In this document: in pieces, positions 23,620 to 34,582 of the stretch | Layout: every line of letters begins with the position of its first letter | How positions within the stretch are numbered: the stretch's first letter is position 1 | Source: Agapanthus africanus | Lineage: Eukaryota; Streptophyta; Magnoliopsida; Asparagales; Amaryllidaceae | Length of the DNA: 64,000 bases | Assembly (NCBI GenBank): GCA_030015575.1 | Contig: JASDDO010000006.1 | Location: forward strand, 321,642,361 to 321,706,360 | Direction of reading: 5' to 3' | Position numbers and translations under genes: made by a program | Notes under the pieces: model-generated | Told to the model about the DNA's origin: nothing | The model's input: the letters and a program-made list of their open reading frames with translations, nothing else | The model's database searches: none

Positions 23620-23634
23620 AAGTGCCCCCCATCA
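23620..23634 (-). other. Polypurine tract of element D
   Basis: On the minus strand GATGGGGGGCACTT directly precedes TGTTGGGG, the LTR start. Confidence 0.88.
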
Positions 23635-23720
23635 ATAAATGTACACTGCGTATGCGGGTTGTGTGCATGAAATTGATGGATCTTGTTCTATATGGAGCTT
23701 GATTTGGTTGGGTTCCCTTA

Positions 23721-24190
23721 TGACGACGTGGAGGGTATGCTTCCATTTTAGCAACGTGGACGGTCGATGCTGCCATTTTAGCGACGTAGACGGTCGATGC
23801 TGTCATTTTTGCGACACGAATGGTCGATGCTGCCATTTTTATGACTTGGACGGTCGGTGCTACCATTTTAGCGACTTGGACGGTCGGTGCTGCCATTTTA
23901 GCGACGTGGACGGTCGGTGCTGCCATTTTAGCGACTTGAACGATCGGTGCTGCCATTTTAGCGACTTGAACGGTCGGTGCTGCCGTTTTAGCGATTTGGA
24001 CAGTCGGTGCTGCCATTTTAGCGACGTGGACGGTCGGTGCTGCCATTTTAGCGATGTGGACGGTCGATGCTGCCGTTTTAGCGACGTGGACAGTCGGTGC
24101 TGCCGTTTTATCGACGTAGACGGTCACTGCTGCCATTTTAGTAATGTAGACGGTCGGTGCTACCATTTTTGCGACTTGGACGGTCGATGA
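23721..24190. repeat. Fifteen 30-bp tandem units downstream of element D pol
   Basis: The unit is GCGACGTGGACGGTCGGTGC followed by TGCCATTTTA. Fifteen full copies span 23721-24170, plus a partial sixteenth to about 24190, all exactly 30 bp with scattered substitutions. Ten codons per unit keep frames open on both strands (minus strand MAAPTVHVAK repeats at 23507-24166; plus strand FSDVDGRCCH repeats at 23639-24190). I treat it as a 3'-UTR satellite, although an expressed repeat peptide cannot be excluded from sequence alone. Confidence 0.92.
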
Positions 24191-24408
24191 CTTGCTCCGC
24201 TTCTTGTGGTCGGGGTTGATTTGTTTCCGAAGTGGAGCTTGATTCCTCCAAGGAGGTGATTGGTTGACTTGTTTGATTTGATTTATTTTGGAAGTTCCCT
24301 ACCCGTCCAGCGGGACTTTTGAGCTTGGAACAGCTACTAGATGGAACATTGGTTTGATCTGTTTGATTTCTGCCTTATTTGGCGGGACTTTTGAATTTAA
24401 GAGGAACT

Positions 24409-24744
24409 TAGAATTTGGATTTTGTTTGGCATCAGCACTGCTGCACTGGAATAATGCCAGGAGCAACTCATCATTTGCCCTTGGGAAAACTTGGGATTTG
24501 GGTTTTTGGTTGGCATCAGTATTGCTGCACTGGAATAATGCCAAGAGAAACTCATCATTTGCCTTTGGGAAAACTTGGGATTTGGGTTTTTAGTCGGTAT
24601 CAGCACCGCTAACACTGAAGCGATGCTAGGAGCGACTCATCATTTGCCCTGGGAAGACTTGGGATTTCGGTTTTTGGTCGGCATCAGCACCGCTAACACT
24701 GAAGCAATGCCGGGAGCGACTCACCATTTGCCTTTGCCCGTTGG
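24409..24744. repeat. Four 84-bp tandem units downstream of element D pol
   Basis: The GGCATCAG/GGTATCAG landmark recurs at 24428, 24512, 24596 and 24680, exactly 84 bp apart. Units carry ACTCATCATTTGCC and GGGAAAACTTGGGATTTGG. The first two share CTGCACTGGAATAATGCC; the last two CTAACACTGAAGC. It sits next to the 30-bp array. Confidence 0.9.
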
Positions 24745-25239
24745 GGAGCGATGGCTGAGGAGACAGGTTTAGATACCTATCACATAAGGCTTTTCAATTT
24801 TATGAGCCGTAAGGGTCTCATAAAAACATTTTCTCCCTACTAGTCGAGAGGATCTCGAAAGTGTATTTTCTCCTAAGGAATTATGGGGATTTCTAAGTGT
24901 GTTTCTCCTTTATGAGTCATAAAGATCTCACGCAGGGATTTTCTCCTCACAAGGTCGTGAGGACTTTGCGAGTGTATTTTATCTCTTTTCATGAGTTTGC
25001 ACTCTTTCGGGTTTTCACAAACTCGCCGGCAATCCTGTTGTTTTTACTCATGGAGCCCATTCGGGTTTTCATCCGTGCCCATTTTTCTCGTGGACATACC
25101 ATTTTTTTTAGCTTCATCGCCGGTGGGACTTTAAATGTAGTCTCACTGGTAGGACTTTGGGAAAGATAGAGGTCGTTTATGTCCGTGGATTGTACGGTTT
25201 TATAGGGTGTATGATCCAAACCGTAGGGTGGGTGTGCTC
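24745..25239 (-). other. Rest of element D 3' untranslated region
   Basis: No domain is recognisable. Weak repetition of a TTTTCTCC...GTCGTGAGGA type runs through 24820-24980. The 90-codon frame at 24897-25169 has no recognisable motif and I do not call it a gene. Confidence 0.5.
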
Positions 25240-26400
25240 AATTCGTCCGCGACTTGGAGCATTCACGCATAGTATTTCTTGAGATATCAGCCATTGATGG
25301 ATGGCATGGGCCTTTCTCCCTCAGCGCTTATTGGTTAGTAGGATCCTCCATCGAACACTTTCTCGATGACGTATGGCCCATCCCACGGCATGTCGATTAG
25401 GGATGATCGGCCTTTTGAGGACCAACACCAATTCGCCTTTCTTGAAAGCACGGATAAAGGTCATCTTGTCATAGGCCTGTGACTTTTAGGCTCGGTACAG
25501 CTCCAGATTTTGCTGTACTGCGAGCCTCATTTCTTCAAGGGCGTCGAGCTCTTCGAGCCGAAAGAGCACGTTTTCCTCCTCCGTCAACTCATGCTGGACG
25601 GCCATTCTTAAGCTTGGAACTTCGATTTCGAAGGGGAGGATCGCCTCCACTCCAAAGAGTAATGAGTATGGAGTTGACTTAGTTGGAGTATGGTGTGTGG
25701 TACGATATGCCCACAATGCCTCGTGAAGTTTGAGATTCCAGTCTCTCATATTAGCTGAAGCATTTTTCCTCAGGAGCTTGCGTAGAGTTTTATTAAAGGT
25801 TTCGGCTATCCCATTGGCTCTTGGATTATAGATGGAGGAATATCTCCAGTCTATCTTGTGTTGAGTAGCGAATTTTGAGGTTTTGAAGCTCTTGAAAGAA
25901 AGCCCATTGTCATAAATGATTCTTCTAGGTGTACCGAAGCAGTATAGAATATTATACCGGAAGAACATCAAAATATCTTCAGTCTTGACTTATTTTAGCG
26001 GGACAGCTTCAGCCTATCTGGAGAAGTAGTCAGTTGCGGTCAATATGAACTGATGGCTTTTAGAAGACGGAGGATCAATTGGACCAACTATGTTGATGCC
26101 CTAAACTTTGAAGGGCCATGACGCCACCGTAGAATGCAAAGGATTGGGGTGCTTATGAATAAAGTCACCATGAATTTGGCAGAGATGGCATTTCTTCGCA
26201 TGCTTTTTGAAATCCCTTATCATGGTTGACCAGAAATACCCAAGCCATTTGATCTGAAGCTGCATTTTAGGGCCAGATTGGTGAGCTCCGCAGACGCCTG
26301 AGCGAACTTCTTTCATGACATTTTGGGCTTCGGCCGATGACAGACACCTGAGCCAGAGTTGGTCATATGATCTGCGGTATAGCGTATTATTTACAAACAC
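25240..26400 (-). pseudogene. Element D integrase, with stops
   Basis: From the 26400 side: LYRRSYDQLWLRCLS, then a zinc module (CGAHQSGPKM, then HAKKCHLCQIHGDF), stops near 26100 and 26000, ATDYFSR with the first catalytic Asp, IIYDNGLSF with the second and NGIAETFNK with the Glu. 35 residues lie between the last two, the standard spacing. WAYRTTHHTPTKSTPYSLLFG is the conserved C-terminal core. The open part is 25486-25971. Beyond it, broken sequence (GPYVIEKVFDGGSYYL) is the usual Tat tail, reaching about 25240. Confidence 0.87.
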
Positions 26401-26423
26401 ATATTGAAGGGCGCTTTTTTCAA

Positions 26424-27041
26424 CTAAACCCTCACAGATTTTTCTTCAGGAAACTTGTTGTATCGGAGGTACTCTATGAAAGGGTTTCTCCAATTGGGCT
26501 CGTCTTGAATGATCAGAGCTTCTTCCACCGAATTGCTCTTTTGTTCTGCGCTTTCCTCCTCTCGTAAAAAGAATGGGGACAGGATTTTCCGTCTCCTAAC
26601 TGTGATAAGAATTTCTTCCATGTCAGGACCAGCCAGCTCTTTGGCTAGGCGAGCGAGTACGTCGGTTTTTCTATTCAACGCCCTAGGGACTCTCATCAGT
26701 TCAATATGAGTGAACTGTTTCATAAGCTCCACCACCCAGCTTCTGTACCGAGCTAACTCGGGTTTGTATATCTTATAGTCACCGCTTACTTGGTTGACGA
26801 CAAGCTGGGAATCACCGTAGACCCATAGTCGAAGAAATTCCATTTCTATGGCGAGCTCCAGACCAGCTATCAAAGCTTCGTACTCAGCCTCGTTATTTGT
26901 GCGAGGCTCGGTGAGAGCAAAACAACGTCGTAGGGTTCCCATCAATGACATGATGAACACCAATCCTATCCCTGCTTTTATCTGTGGGATGCTTGATTTG
27001 ATGGAGCGTCTTATTAATGAGGATCCATCGAAGTAGAGCTC
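26424..27041 (-). pseudogene. Element D second RNase H (Tat-type aRNase H)
   Basis: Just downstream of a stop after the first RNase H, ELYFDGSS gives the first catalytic Asp; TEPRTNNEAEYEALIAGLE carries the Glu and VYGDSQLVVNQ the next Asp. The following RVPRALNRKTDVLARLAKEL is the conserved ...N..AD.LA element, here with T before D. The open frame with a Met covers 26424-26963. This archaeal/plant-like RNase H is acquired only in Tat-lineage elements and may assist removal of the RNA template. It is followed by integrase, as expected. Confidence 0.9.
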
Positions 27042-27533
27042 CTAGCATGGTTTATTATCTTCGAGATGCAGCACCTGTTCGTCGGGTAACTCGCAATTGA
27101 GTGGCGACCCTTCTGGTATGGGATGAGCAGCGAGGAAGTCGGCAAGAGCTTGACATTTTACTTCTTTCTGAGTAGTATAGACTATGTCGAACTCAAGCAG
27201 TATGACAGCCCATCTTGCCATTCTACCGACTAGGCTTGCTTTGGTCATTAAGTGTTTGAGCGGGCCGACCTTGGAGATCAGCATAACCCGATGAGCGAGC
27301 AGATAGTGCCTTAGCTTCTTCACAGCGAATATCAGAGCCAAGCATTGCTTTTCGATCGGGGAATAGTTGTGTTCTGTCCCGACCAAAGTTCGACTTAGGT
27401 AGTAGAAGGAATTTTCTTTTCCCTCATCGTTATTCTGGGCAAGGAGTGCACCGAGTGACTTATCTAGCGCAGCAGTATAGAGAATCAACGGTTTATTTGG
27501 AATAGGGGCAGCAAGCACTGGAGGGTGGAACAT
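27042..27533 (-). pseudogene. Element D first RNase H
   Basis: 163 open residues: LAAPIPNKPLILYTAALDKSLG (catalytic Asp replaced by Thr/Ala in the usual LY.A variant of Tat elements), YYLSRTLVGTEHNYSPIEKQC, LALIFAVKKLRHYLLAH, then LADFLAAHPIPEGSPL. The frame ends in a TAG at 27042-27044, directly before the second RNase H. The loss of clear catalytic residues in the first domain is typical of lineages that gained a second. Confidence 0.85.
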
Positions 27534-28420
27534 GTACTATTTGATTCTTTCGAACACTTTTTGGCATTCGACATCCCAAACAAAAGGAGCTCCTTTCTTC
27601 ATGAGCTTTGAGAAGGTCCTACATCTCCTCAATAAATTTGAGATAAACCTTCGTATATAAGCAAGCCTGCCTTAAAAAGATCTCAGCTATATCAGATTCT
27701 TTGGAGGGGGCATCTCCATGATAGCTTTTATCTTTGTTGGGTCAACTTCGTCCCTCGACGTCGGACTATGAAGCCCAGGAATTTTCTCGAAGACACGCCA
27801 AAAGCGCACTTTAGAGGACTCATCTTCATAGCGTATTCCCTCAGTCTGGTGAAAACGGTCCTGAGATCTTGGATGTGATCGTCCTTGGATTTAGTCTTGA
27901 CGACCAAATCATCAACATAACATTCGACGACCATATGGATTAAGTCATCAAAGATTTTGTTCATTGCCTTTTGATATGTGGTGCACGCATTCTTTAGTTC
28001 GAACGGCAACTCCCTGTAGCAGTATATCCCGGACGGGGTTCGAAATGCTGTGTGTTTCTCATCCTCAGGCGACATCTTGATCTAATTATATCCAGATGAG
28101 CTATCCATGAAGGTGAATAGCTCATAATTTGAGGTATCGTCGACCATCATTTCCATGACCGGTAATGGGAAATTATCTTTAGGTCATGCCTTGTTAAGGT
28201 CTCTGAAATCAACACAGACTCAGATCTGCCCATTCTTCTTTTTCACTGGGACGATGCATGCGATCCAGTCCGTATATTTCTCTTCTCTGATGAAACCGGC
28301 ATCGATGAGTTTCTTGGTTTCCTCGATGACCTTTTCTTCCATTTTTCTTCTCATTCTTCGAAGAGCTTGTTTCACTGGCTTAGCATCAGGAGATATAGCC
28401 AGCTTATGCACGGCCACTTC
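27534..28420 (-). pseudogene. Element D reverse transcriptase, with stops
   Basis: The N-terminal part (28220-28417) reads KPVKQALRRMRRKMEEKV, then ETKKLIDAGFIREEKYTDWI and VPVKKKNGQI before a stop. After further stops the palm is open at 27728-28075: KHTAFRTPSGIYCYRELPFE, LKNACTTYQKAMNKIFDDLI, then CYVDDLVVKTKS with both catalytic aspartates, and FGVSSRKFLGFIV. The thumb (27534-27727) is broken. It copies the element RNA into DNA; here it is a pseudogene. Confidence 0.88.
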
Positions 28421-28438
28421 AAAGGAGAGTCCAGGAAT

Positions 28439-29341
28439 TTATTTGTATGTCCACGTGAAGCAGTCGGCGAACTCATGCAGGAGGGCGATTATCTGCTCTT
28501 TCATTTCCTCTGATAAGAATGAGCTGATGTAAGTCGGCCTTGGTTTATCGGGCGTTCCCAAATCAACCTCGGTTAGCTCGTCGAAGGTTGCTTGTCCGCC
28601 ATCTTCGAACTCTTGAGGGGCTTCTTCTGGCTCGGATAGCTCATCTTCATCATTTGACTCTTGGCTGACTTCACCAATATGGATCATGTAGCATGCCTTG
28701 ACGTCAGGTTGAATGAAACCTATGCCCCGTCTAACTGGGATTCGTCCATCGATGAGTGCTCGGATCTGATGCGGGTGCCACAGCCTCTCGTAAAAGCTCA
28801 CTTCGGAGTCCGTTTGATATAACCGATATCCGCACTTTTTAAAATATTCCTGCATCTCGGGCGTATAATATCTGGGGTTTAAGATGGATCTTATGCCTCT
28901 TTCATAGGGAAGGCACGTGACAGACAAATCGTCCGGGTGCACGATAGCATTTGACCCATAAAACAGGATGCCCTTCTGTCCACTTTTCCTTCCGGAAACG
29001 TAGAAAGTTTTCAGCTGGTCCAGGGTGGAGACTGAAAATGCATCGAGCTTTTTGCACATCTGCTCCGGCACCCTTGTGACGGTTAGCGACCCTTCTGCAA
29101 CTTCGAAGGTCTCTCATAGCTTCACTTATTGTGTGGGGGTCCAATCTGTATAGCTGTTGCAAGGCAGGTTCTCTTCCTCCGACTTTTCGGTGTCGCTGCC
29201 TAAACAAGGGCGAATTTTGCTGTCAAATAGGCCTTCAATAGTAGACTCGTCCGTATCACTACCAAGATGAGGGCGAGTTTTACGGAAGGACGGACTTCCA
29301 GCATCGGACTCATCAGTGTCACTGCCGAAACGCGAACGCAC
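28439..29341 (-). pseudogene. Element D protease-RT linker
   Basis: Two overlapping frames: 29126-29341 with three FGSDTDES/LGSDTDES acidic repeats, and 28439-29071 (210 residues) with LDQLKTFYVSGRKSGQKGIL, an NPRYYTPEMQEYFKKCGY block, an acidic run of Glu/Asp around 28600-28660, and ISSFLSEEMKEQIIALLHEF before DCFTWTYK. No enzyme fold is known for this linker in Tat elements; C has the same blocks at 11356-12453 and 21934-22246. Confidence 0.75.
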
Positions 29342-29491
29342 ATAGCGGATTTTGCTTTTGAAAGTGACCGCCGGCTCAGATTTGCTTTTCAGTTTCGGGG
29401 GTGTTCTGTCTTTAGTCAGCTGTGGCTCAGCACTTTAGAGGTTCACAAAGTACCGAGAATCTTCATATCGGATTTCATGCACACCAAACGA

Positions 29492-30091
29492 CTAGATGTC
29501 TCCGTCAATGCGTTTTTCTTCTCCATTTTTGGTATACTTCATACACTGATGGAGAGTTGACGGAACGATACCGTAATCGTGAAGCCACAGACTTCCCAGG
29601 TGAATCTTATAGGACGTGTTGGCGTCGATCACGTATAACTTGGCTTCAGTTTGTAGGTCCCCGAACATGATCGGCAGAACTATGGATCCCAGAACTTGCA
29701 GGCAATTTTGATTGAAGCCTTGAATGACAATCCTTTCCCTTGATAGGTGTCGGACGTCCATTGACAAAATCTTCAGAGTCCGCAAGTTCATGATGTTCAC
29801 TGAGGACCCTGGATCAATCAATATGCGATTAATCCGATCTCCATCACTGTACCCTGTCACGTAAACCATTCGGTTGTGCTCAGATGTTCCTAGTAACAGG
29901 TCTTCATCTTTAAATGTGACCGCGGCTATATGCAGAGTGTACTGGGCTTCTTTCATATCAATTTTCGCAAAGCGAGCCTGGTACAGCTCGGGGTTTTGTA
30001 GAGCATGAATGAGAACATCTCTAAGCTCCTTAGATAGAACCAAGGCATCGTAGATGCTCAGGAAAGATGGAAGCTTTTTGAGATGAGCCAA
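29492..30091 (-). CDS. Element D aspartic protease domain
   Basis: A 199-residue open frame. LYQARFAKIDMKEAQYTLHI precedes RILIDPGSSVNIMNLRTLK, the retropepsin site; the usual D-S/T-G-S reads D-P-G-S here, so Ser/Thr next to the catalytic Asp is replaced. The flap and C-terminal part (VIQGFNQ, VLPIMFGDLQTEAKLYVID, YKIHLGSLWLHDYGIVPS) fit Tat proteases. It would process gag-pol in the particle. It overlaps the preceding frame by 34 bases, a sign of a frameshift between them. The D-P-G change makes activity doubtful. Confidence 0.82.
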   Translation of the reverse strand: MAHLKKLPSFLSIYDALVLSKELRDVLIHALQNPELYQARFAKIDMKEAQYTLHIAAVTFKDEDLLLGTSEHNRMVYVTGYSDGDRINRILIDPGSSVNIMNLRTLKILSMDVRHLSRERIVIQGFNQNCLQVLGSIVLPIMFGDLQTEAKLYVIDANTSYKIHLGSLWLHDYGIVPSTLHQCMKYTKNGEEKRIDGDI

Positions 30092-30942
30092 GACATTATA
30101 GTCTGGTCTACCGAGGAAGGAATCGAATTTTCATGAGCCAGATCTCTGCCATCTTCTTCATTAGCGACTTGTTTTTCCTTCCCTTTTAGGGTGTTGCCTT
30201 GATTTAGCGGTAGAGCCTTACCGCTTCTGAGCTGGATTTGGTTGGCCTTCATGGCGAGCTCCTCGTCCTCCTCGGGAAAACAGAGTTCTTCCTCAGAGTC
30301 GCTACCAAGGTGGACGACATAGCAGATCACTATAGGGATCTCGTTATTGGAGTCTTCATCTATCTTCTCTAGAATCCCAGTTGCTTCTACGGGGAAGAAC
30401 TCCTTCAATTGAATTAGAGTTCTTTCCTTTTGTTCATAGTCTTCGAAGGAATCGATATATTTTTGAATGGTCGATCTCCGTGCAGACTCTTTTTCGCGTC
30501 GAGCCGCACTTTTCTTCTTCTTGAGAATTTTAGATTTTGACCCTGATTGAGCCAAATTGGTAGCTGGAATGGCGGGCTCCTTCTGCCCTTTCTATTCCAT
30601 TCTGGGCTCTTTCTGAAGTAGCTTTAGCATCTTCTTCATCTTTTTAAACATGTGCATGCTCTATAGAGGCTGCAGTGAGTCAGTTTTATTCCTCAGCGTA
30701 GCAGGTTCAGTTGTCTGCTTCCAGAAGGCTTCAGCTTGTATCTGTATGAAGTTGGTGGTTTCAACTTGGTTGTTCACCGACACACTCTTAGACAACTCAA
30801 TCTCCCCAGTCTTGTACTGCTTCTCGACCGGGTCTTTGAAAATATAGCAATCCTCGATCGCATGGCTCACTACTCGGTGGTATGGGCAATATAGAGGATT
30901 GTCGGTCATTTTTGCTTCGTGAGGTCTTTTCGACTCTGGCAA
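30058..30942 (-). pseudogene. Element D gag-protease connection with Cys/His block
   Basis: Frame 30661-30942 has NPLYCPYHRVVSHAIEDCYIF, a C...H...C block like a degenerate zinc knuckle common in Tat elements. Frame 30058-30555 is charged: Lys/Arg-rich at the start (KILKKKKSAARREKESARR), then acidic (GSDSEEELCFPEEDEEL). Stops separate the two. The function of the charged stretch is unknown; it could bind RNA. Confidence 0.7.
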
Positions 30943-33247
30943 TTATAGACCGTTGTTCAAGGCATCTTTGAATATTTTGCAGACCTTGTCCCTTCTGAGA
31001 GAGTAAACCTTGTTCTTTTTCTCCTCTAGTGAAGGCCCTTCTCCTCCCAGCACTGTCTTTCGAGACCGGTTAGTTTGGATTCACCTGTCTTTCGCTTGTC
31101 TTCATTGTCGGACGCATTGAAGACATTGGTATTGCTAGAATTCCCGCCTCTATGGTTGTCATCCCTCTTGCTCTTCCAAGTCTTGTCTCTCTGAGTGTCC
31201 GGGATAGATTCTTACTTCGAGCGTTCCAGCATTTGGACTTTCTTAGACATCTCTTGAAACGTCTTGAGGCTTGCTGTACATAAGAATGGGACTATCCAAT
31301 TGCCGAGGTTCCCAATAAGGAGGCTGACGGATTGGTCATGCTCTAGCGGCGGTTCGCACATGACAGTGAGGTTGCGCCATCGGGCAATAAAGTCCGTGTT
31401 GCTTTCGTTTTTCCCGACTTAGTTCTCACGAGGTCATCGATGGAGATTTTGTCACTAACACTCATGAATCTTTGCCGAAACAGAGACTCCATTTGAGCGA
31501 AAGTAGTGACGGACCCGTCTGGTATACTTGCGTACAAGTCGAAAGCGACATCAGTCAGGCTGTTGAAAAACTGACGAAGGAGTGCATCATTTTCCCCTGT
31601 ATTTCCGCACAATGCTTTAAAGTGGGCGACATGCTGATTTTCATTTCCCGTCCTGTCAAATCTTCCGAACTTAGGAATGACGTAGCCGCTCGGGAACTCG
31701 ATCAGATCGTACTATGCAGGATATGGCCGCCCACTACTGCAGATTTCTTTCTGAGCTTCGGCTTCAGCTACCAATGTTTTAACCTTGCTAGTAACCAAAT
31801 CCATTATCCGATCTTGTGTTAGTACGATGGTGCTATCTGGGGCCAAGGTGTCCCCAGAAGCGGAATATGACCGGCTTTCATGCGGCTCGCCCAATCTTGG
31901 ACCCAAGGGGACAGGCATCGATTGTTTTAGGTTGTCATCACCCGGCTCATGAGTAGAGACATGTGCCTAATTGGAAGGCGCTCGAGCAATTTGAGCCATG
32001 AGCTGCATCACAACATTCATCAGGTCGTCGATTTTGGAGTAAGGCTTGGCCATTTCTTTATATTTGCTCCTGAGCTATTTTCGAAGCTCTTGAAGCAGCT
32101 CTTGCTCTGCGGTCCTGGGGCAGAAAGTCAGATCTTCTTCATTGTTCGAGCTTGATTCCACATGGACTGAGAGGTCCTTCTGCCTATCAGCCTCATCGAG
32201 AGGGTTTTCATCGTCCAGCGGAGTCGGCTGATCTTGGGAAATGGAAACCACATTCAAGCCAAATTAGGCTTGGGATGTGGTGGCCCCATCCTTGCTTTTG
32301 ATGTGCAAGTTATCGCCGGGCCACGCGCCCGCCATATAGACCATATGGATAACATATCCGGCCTTATTTTCATTATTGGGAACTGATTTCTTGGACCGCT
32401 GTCGTGACCTTTCTGTTTTGGTAACAGACAATCGATTGAAGATAGCTGGCCTGACCGGATTCTTGAGTGGTGCTGGCGCTTCTTTTCTGGATTTGCTCCG
32501 CATCTTTCACGCGACATAGAGCGCCTAATAGACTTTTGAAGAGACAGTGCCATGCTTTCTCTATTGGGGCTGGGACACGTCTCTTTGTAGCATCGTTCAG
32601 ACTGTTGTCCCCTTGATTCTAGTGGTCATGGCGTTTTTTTGAACACACTTCAGAAGTTCGAAGGAATTGCTAACTTTTATAGCCGACACAACCGTCATCG
32701 CGGGGTGACCATGCTCTTAGAACCTCACAAGATTCCACTTGGCCGGAGTCCTGGACCTCTTGTTGGCCCTATATCTGAGCCGCTTCTGTCTTAACTTTTC
32801 TGATTTGAGCACTCGGTAGGCTTCGGCTCTTTGAGGAGCCGCCGTAGACCGAGCGATGGAGAGCTTTGGAGATACGCCTGATTATGTAATTGTCAGAGGC
32901 GTCTCCTGTGCTTGTCCGTGACGTTCGATGATGCCCTTTGTTCTGGTAGGTTTGCCCCCAACTAGAGCACCAGAGAGTCGTTCGGACACCGTTTTACGTT
33001 TGGGCCGTGGTGCCTTGGCGATCACAATGTTCGGCCTCTTGTCCCTTGAGATCAGTTTAGCCACCTAGTTTGCCGTGACCTCCGCTAGATGACCGCTTCT
33101 GGCAGGGTAGATGATGACGGAACCAAATTAACAAGGTGGCTCCTCCCATTGCCGGATGAGACTTGCAGGGAGAACCACGCGGGCATTGATCTTGACCACG
33201 TACTGGATCGGGATCACGTCAGAAGCTGAATTCATCTTAGAAGACAT
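30943..33247 (-). pseudogene. Element D gag, broken
   Basis: The likely start is the ATG at 33247 (MSSKMNSASDVIPIQYVVK), but stops follow within 50 codons. The N-terminal part is basic (RDKRPNIVIAKAPRPKRKTV, 32990-33050). The capsid-type domain is at 31343-31720: SGYVIPKFGRFD, then LRQFFNSLTDVAFDLYASIP, FAQMESLFRQRFMSVSDKIS, the Retrotrans_gag signature, split by frame changes. An acidic segment (32075-32257) lies between. It would form the particle shell; now a pseudogene. Confidence 0.8.
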
Positions 33248-33356
33248 CGTCGTTGAAAGTTTATTGCTGCATGGAAAAACATTATTTCAGTATAAACATC
33301 GGTATATATGTTAAATGAGTTCGTATGAACGCTTGACCCGACATATGGGAGGAGAT

Positions 33357-33383
33357 AAGCGCCCTACCGGGCGTGTCAGAATC
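33357..33383 (-). other. Probable primer binding site region of element D
   Basis: On the minus strand the sequence after the LTR is GATTCTGACACGCCCGGTAG followed by GGCG, shaped like gypsy PBS sequences of the TGGCACGCCCGG type with G changed to A. I cannot name the tRNA with confidence. Confidence 0.5.
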
Positions 33384-34577
33384 TATAGGGTGTTTTCCAT
33401 CACCCCATTGAGATGGGAATGCGCGCGCTTGTCAGGCGTGTACAGATTCCCCCTGCCTAAGGCAGACGGAGGTTTATTAATTATAGGGATCTGAATCTCC
33501 AACAGCCGCGTACTAAGCTGCCGTTAATTTTTTTCTAATGGGGAAAGTGTTTTAGAGAGTGTATATAAAAAAAAGGGTGAATAGCGTCTAAATGACGCAT
33601 GAGCGCCAGCGCCTCACGTGCCCAGCACGCGGGCGCTGGTGCCTCACGTGCTTGGCACGCGAGTGCTGGGTGCTAGCGCCTCAGGTACTTGGGGTATGGG
33701 CGCCAGCAGGAAAAAGGGCTTAGCCCATATACTGGGAGTTGTACTCTCAATTGACTTTTGGAGTTAAACTCTTAAGAAAAGAACAAAAGGGCTTAACCCC
33801 TGCACAGGGAGTTATACTCCCAATTTACTTTTGGAGTTAAACTCCTAAAAAGAAAGACTTTTTTCCCTGGAGTTAAACTCCCAAGAGATTTTCGAAGATG
33901 ATGAAAGGGGACCTCTTTCTTCTCCCTTGAACCCTAGATCTTCTCTTGAGCCTTAGATCTTCCTATAGTGGGGTTTTTTTGGAGATAGGTCTCCTTCTTC
34001 CTCCTCTCTGTTGGTTGGATCTTGGAGAAAGGGGGTGAGACTTAAAAATCACTGCTTTGGGGATTTGATGGAAGATCCAAGCTCCCCTTCAAGGGTTTTA
34101 TGGTAAAAAACTGTTTCTTTTTGGAAAAAAAGAGAGTTAAAATCATGGTTTAATTCAAAAAAAAGGAAGAAGGTTTAAAACCTTGAGGAAGGAGAAGGAG
34201 GTTCAGAAGCCTTAATTTTTTTTAGAGAGAGAAAATTTCTTTTTTCATCATGTTTGCCTTTATAGGCTACATACTTTATATATAGCCCCTTGAGTTTTAC
34301 CAAATGGCAATTATGACACCCCATGCCTTATGTGCTTATCTCTTTTTGCACATAACCTATGAGTATGAGGTTTTCAAAATTTTGGCTTTCTACCCATTTT
34401 ACATACATTTATTCATAAAATAAAAGGAATTACATTGAACTAATTTATGGCTTCATTATTTTTGTCATGGGGTCGGTCCCTTCAATGCTCGGTCTTGACC
34501 TGGACTTGGGCCCACTTGCCTTGAGGTTGAATTTGATTTTGACTTGGTCAATCGGAGTGTAATTTTTGACCCCAACA
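33384..34577 (-). repeat. Element D 5' LTR
   Basis: On the minus strand it begins TGTTGGGGTC at 34577 and ends ACACCCTATA at 33384. A CTATATATAAAG box on that strand (about 34274-34286) could be the promoter. About 170 bp present in the other LTR is missing near 33530. No gene is seen. Confidence 0.85.
34274..34286 (-). promoter_or_regulatory. Possible TATA box of element D
   Basis: Minus strand GCTATATATAAAG lies in the 5' LTR; the 3' LTR copy is altered (CTATATGTAAAG), consistent with decay. Confidence 0.35.
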
Positions 34578-34582
34578 AGCGG
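34578..34582 (+). other. Right target-site duplication of element D (AGCGG)
   Basis: It pairs with AGTGG at 22242-22246 with one mismatch; the following GTACATAGACTGG restores C's reading frame. Confidence 0.7.

Larger units (their letters stand above)
22247..34577 (-). mobile_element. Element D: Tat-like Ty3/gypsy retrotransposon, decayed
   Basis: A 12.3-kb minus-strand element with both LTRs, a G-rich PPT and pol in the order gag, protease, linker, RT, RNase H, second RNase H, integrase. The extra RNase H between RNase H and integrase is the mark of the Tat/Ogre/Retand lineage. The 3' region between pol and LTR is 1.6 kb and full of tandem repeats, a known habit of Tat elements. The LTRs differ at roughly 18 of 125 bases near one end, so D is the oldest complete insertion here. 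Numerous stops make it non-autonomous. Confidence 0.9.

Noticed and set aside
23507..24190. 219- and 183-codon repeat proteins on opposite strands
   Set aside because: A 30-bp array without stops is open in several frames by arithmetic; reported as a repeat, with coding left as a remote possibility.
23721..24744. CRISPR-like array
   Set aside because: Units are directly tandem with no unique spacers, in a plant retroelement.
24897..25169. 90-codon hydrophobic frame downstream of D's integrase
   Set aside because: It lies antisense to D in its repeat-rich 3' region and has no motif.
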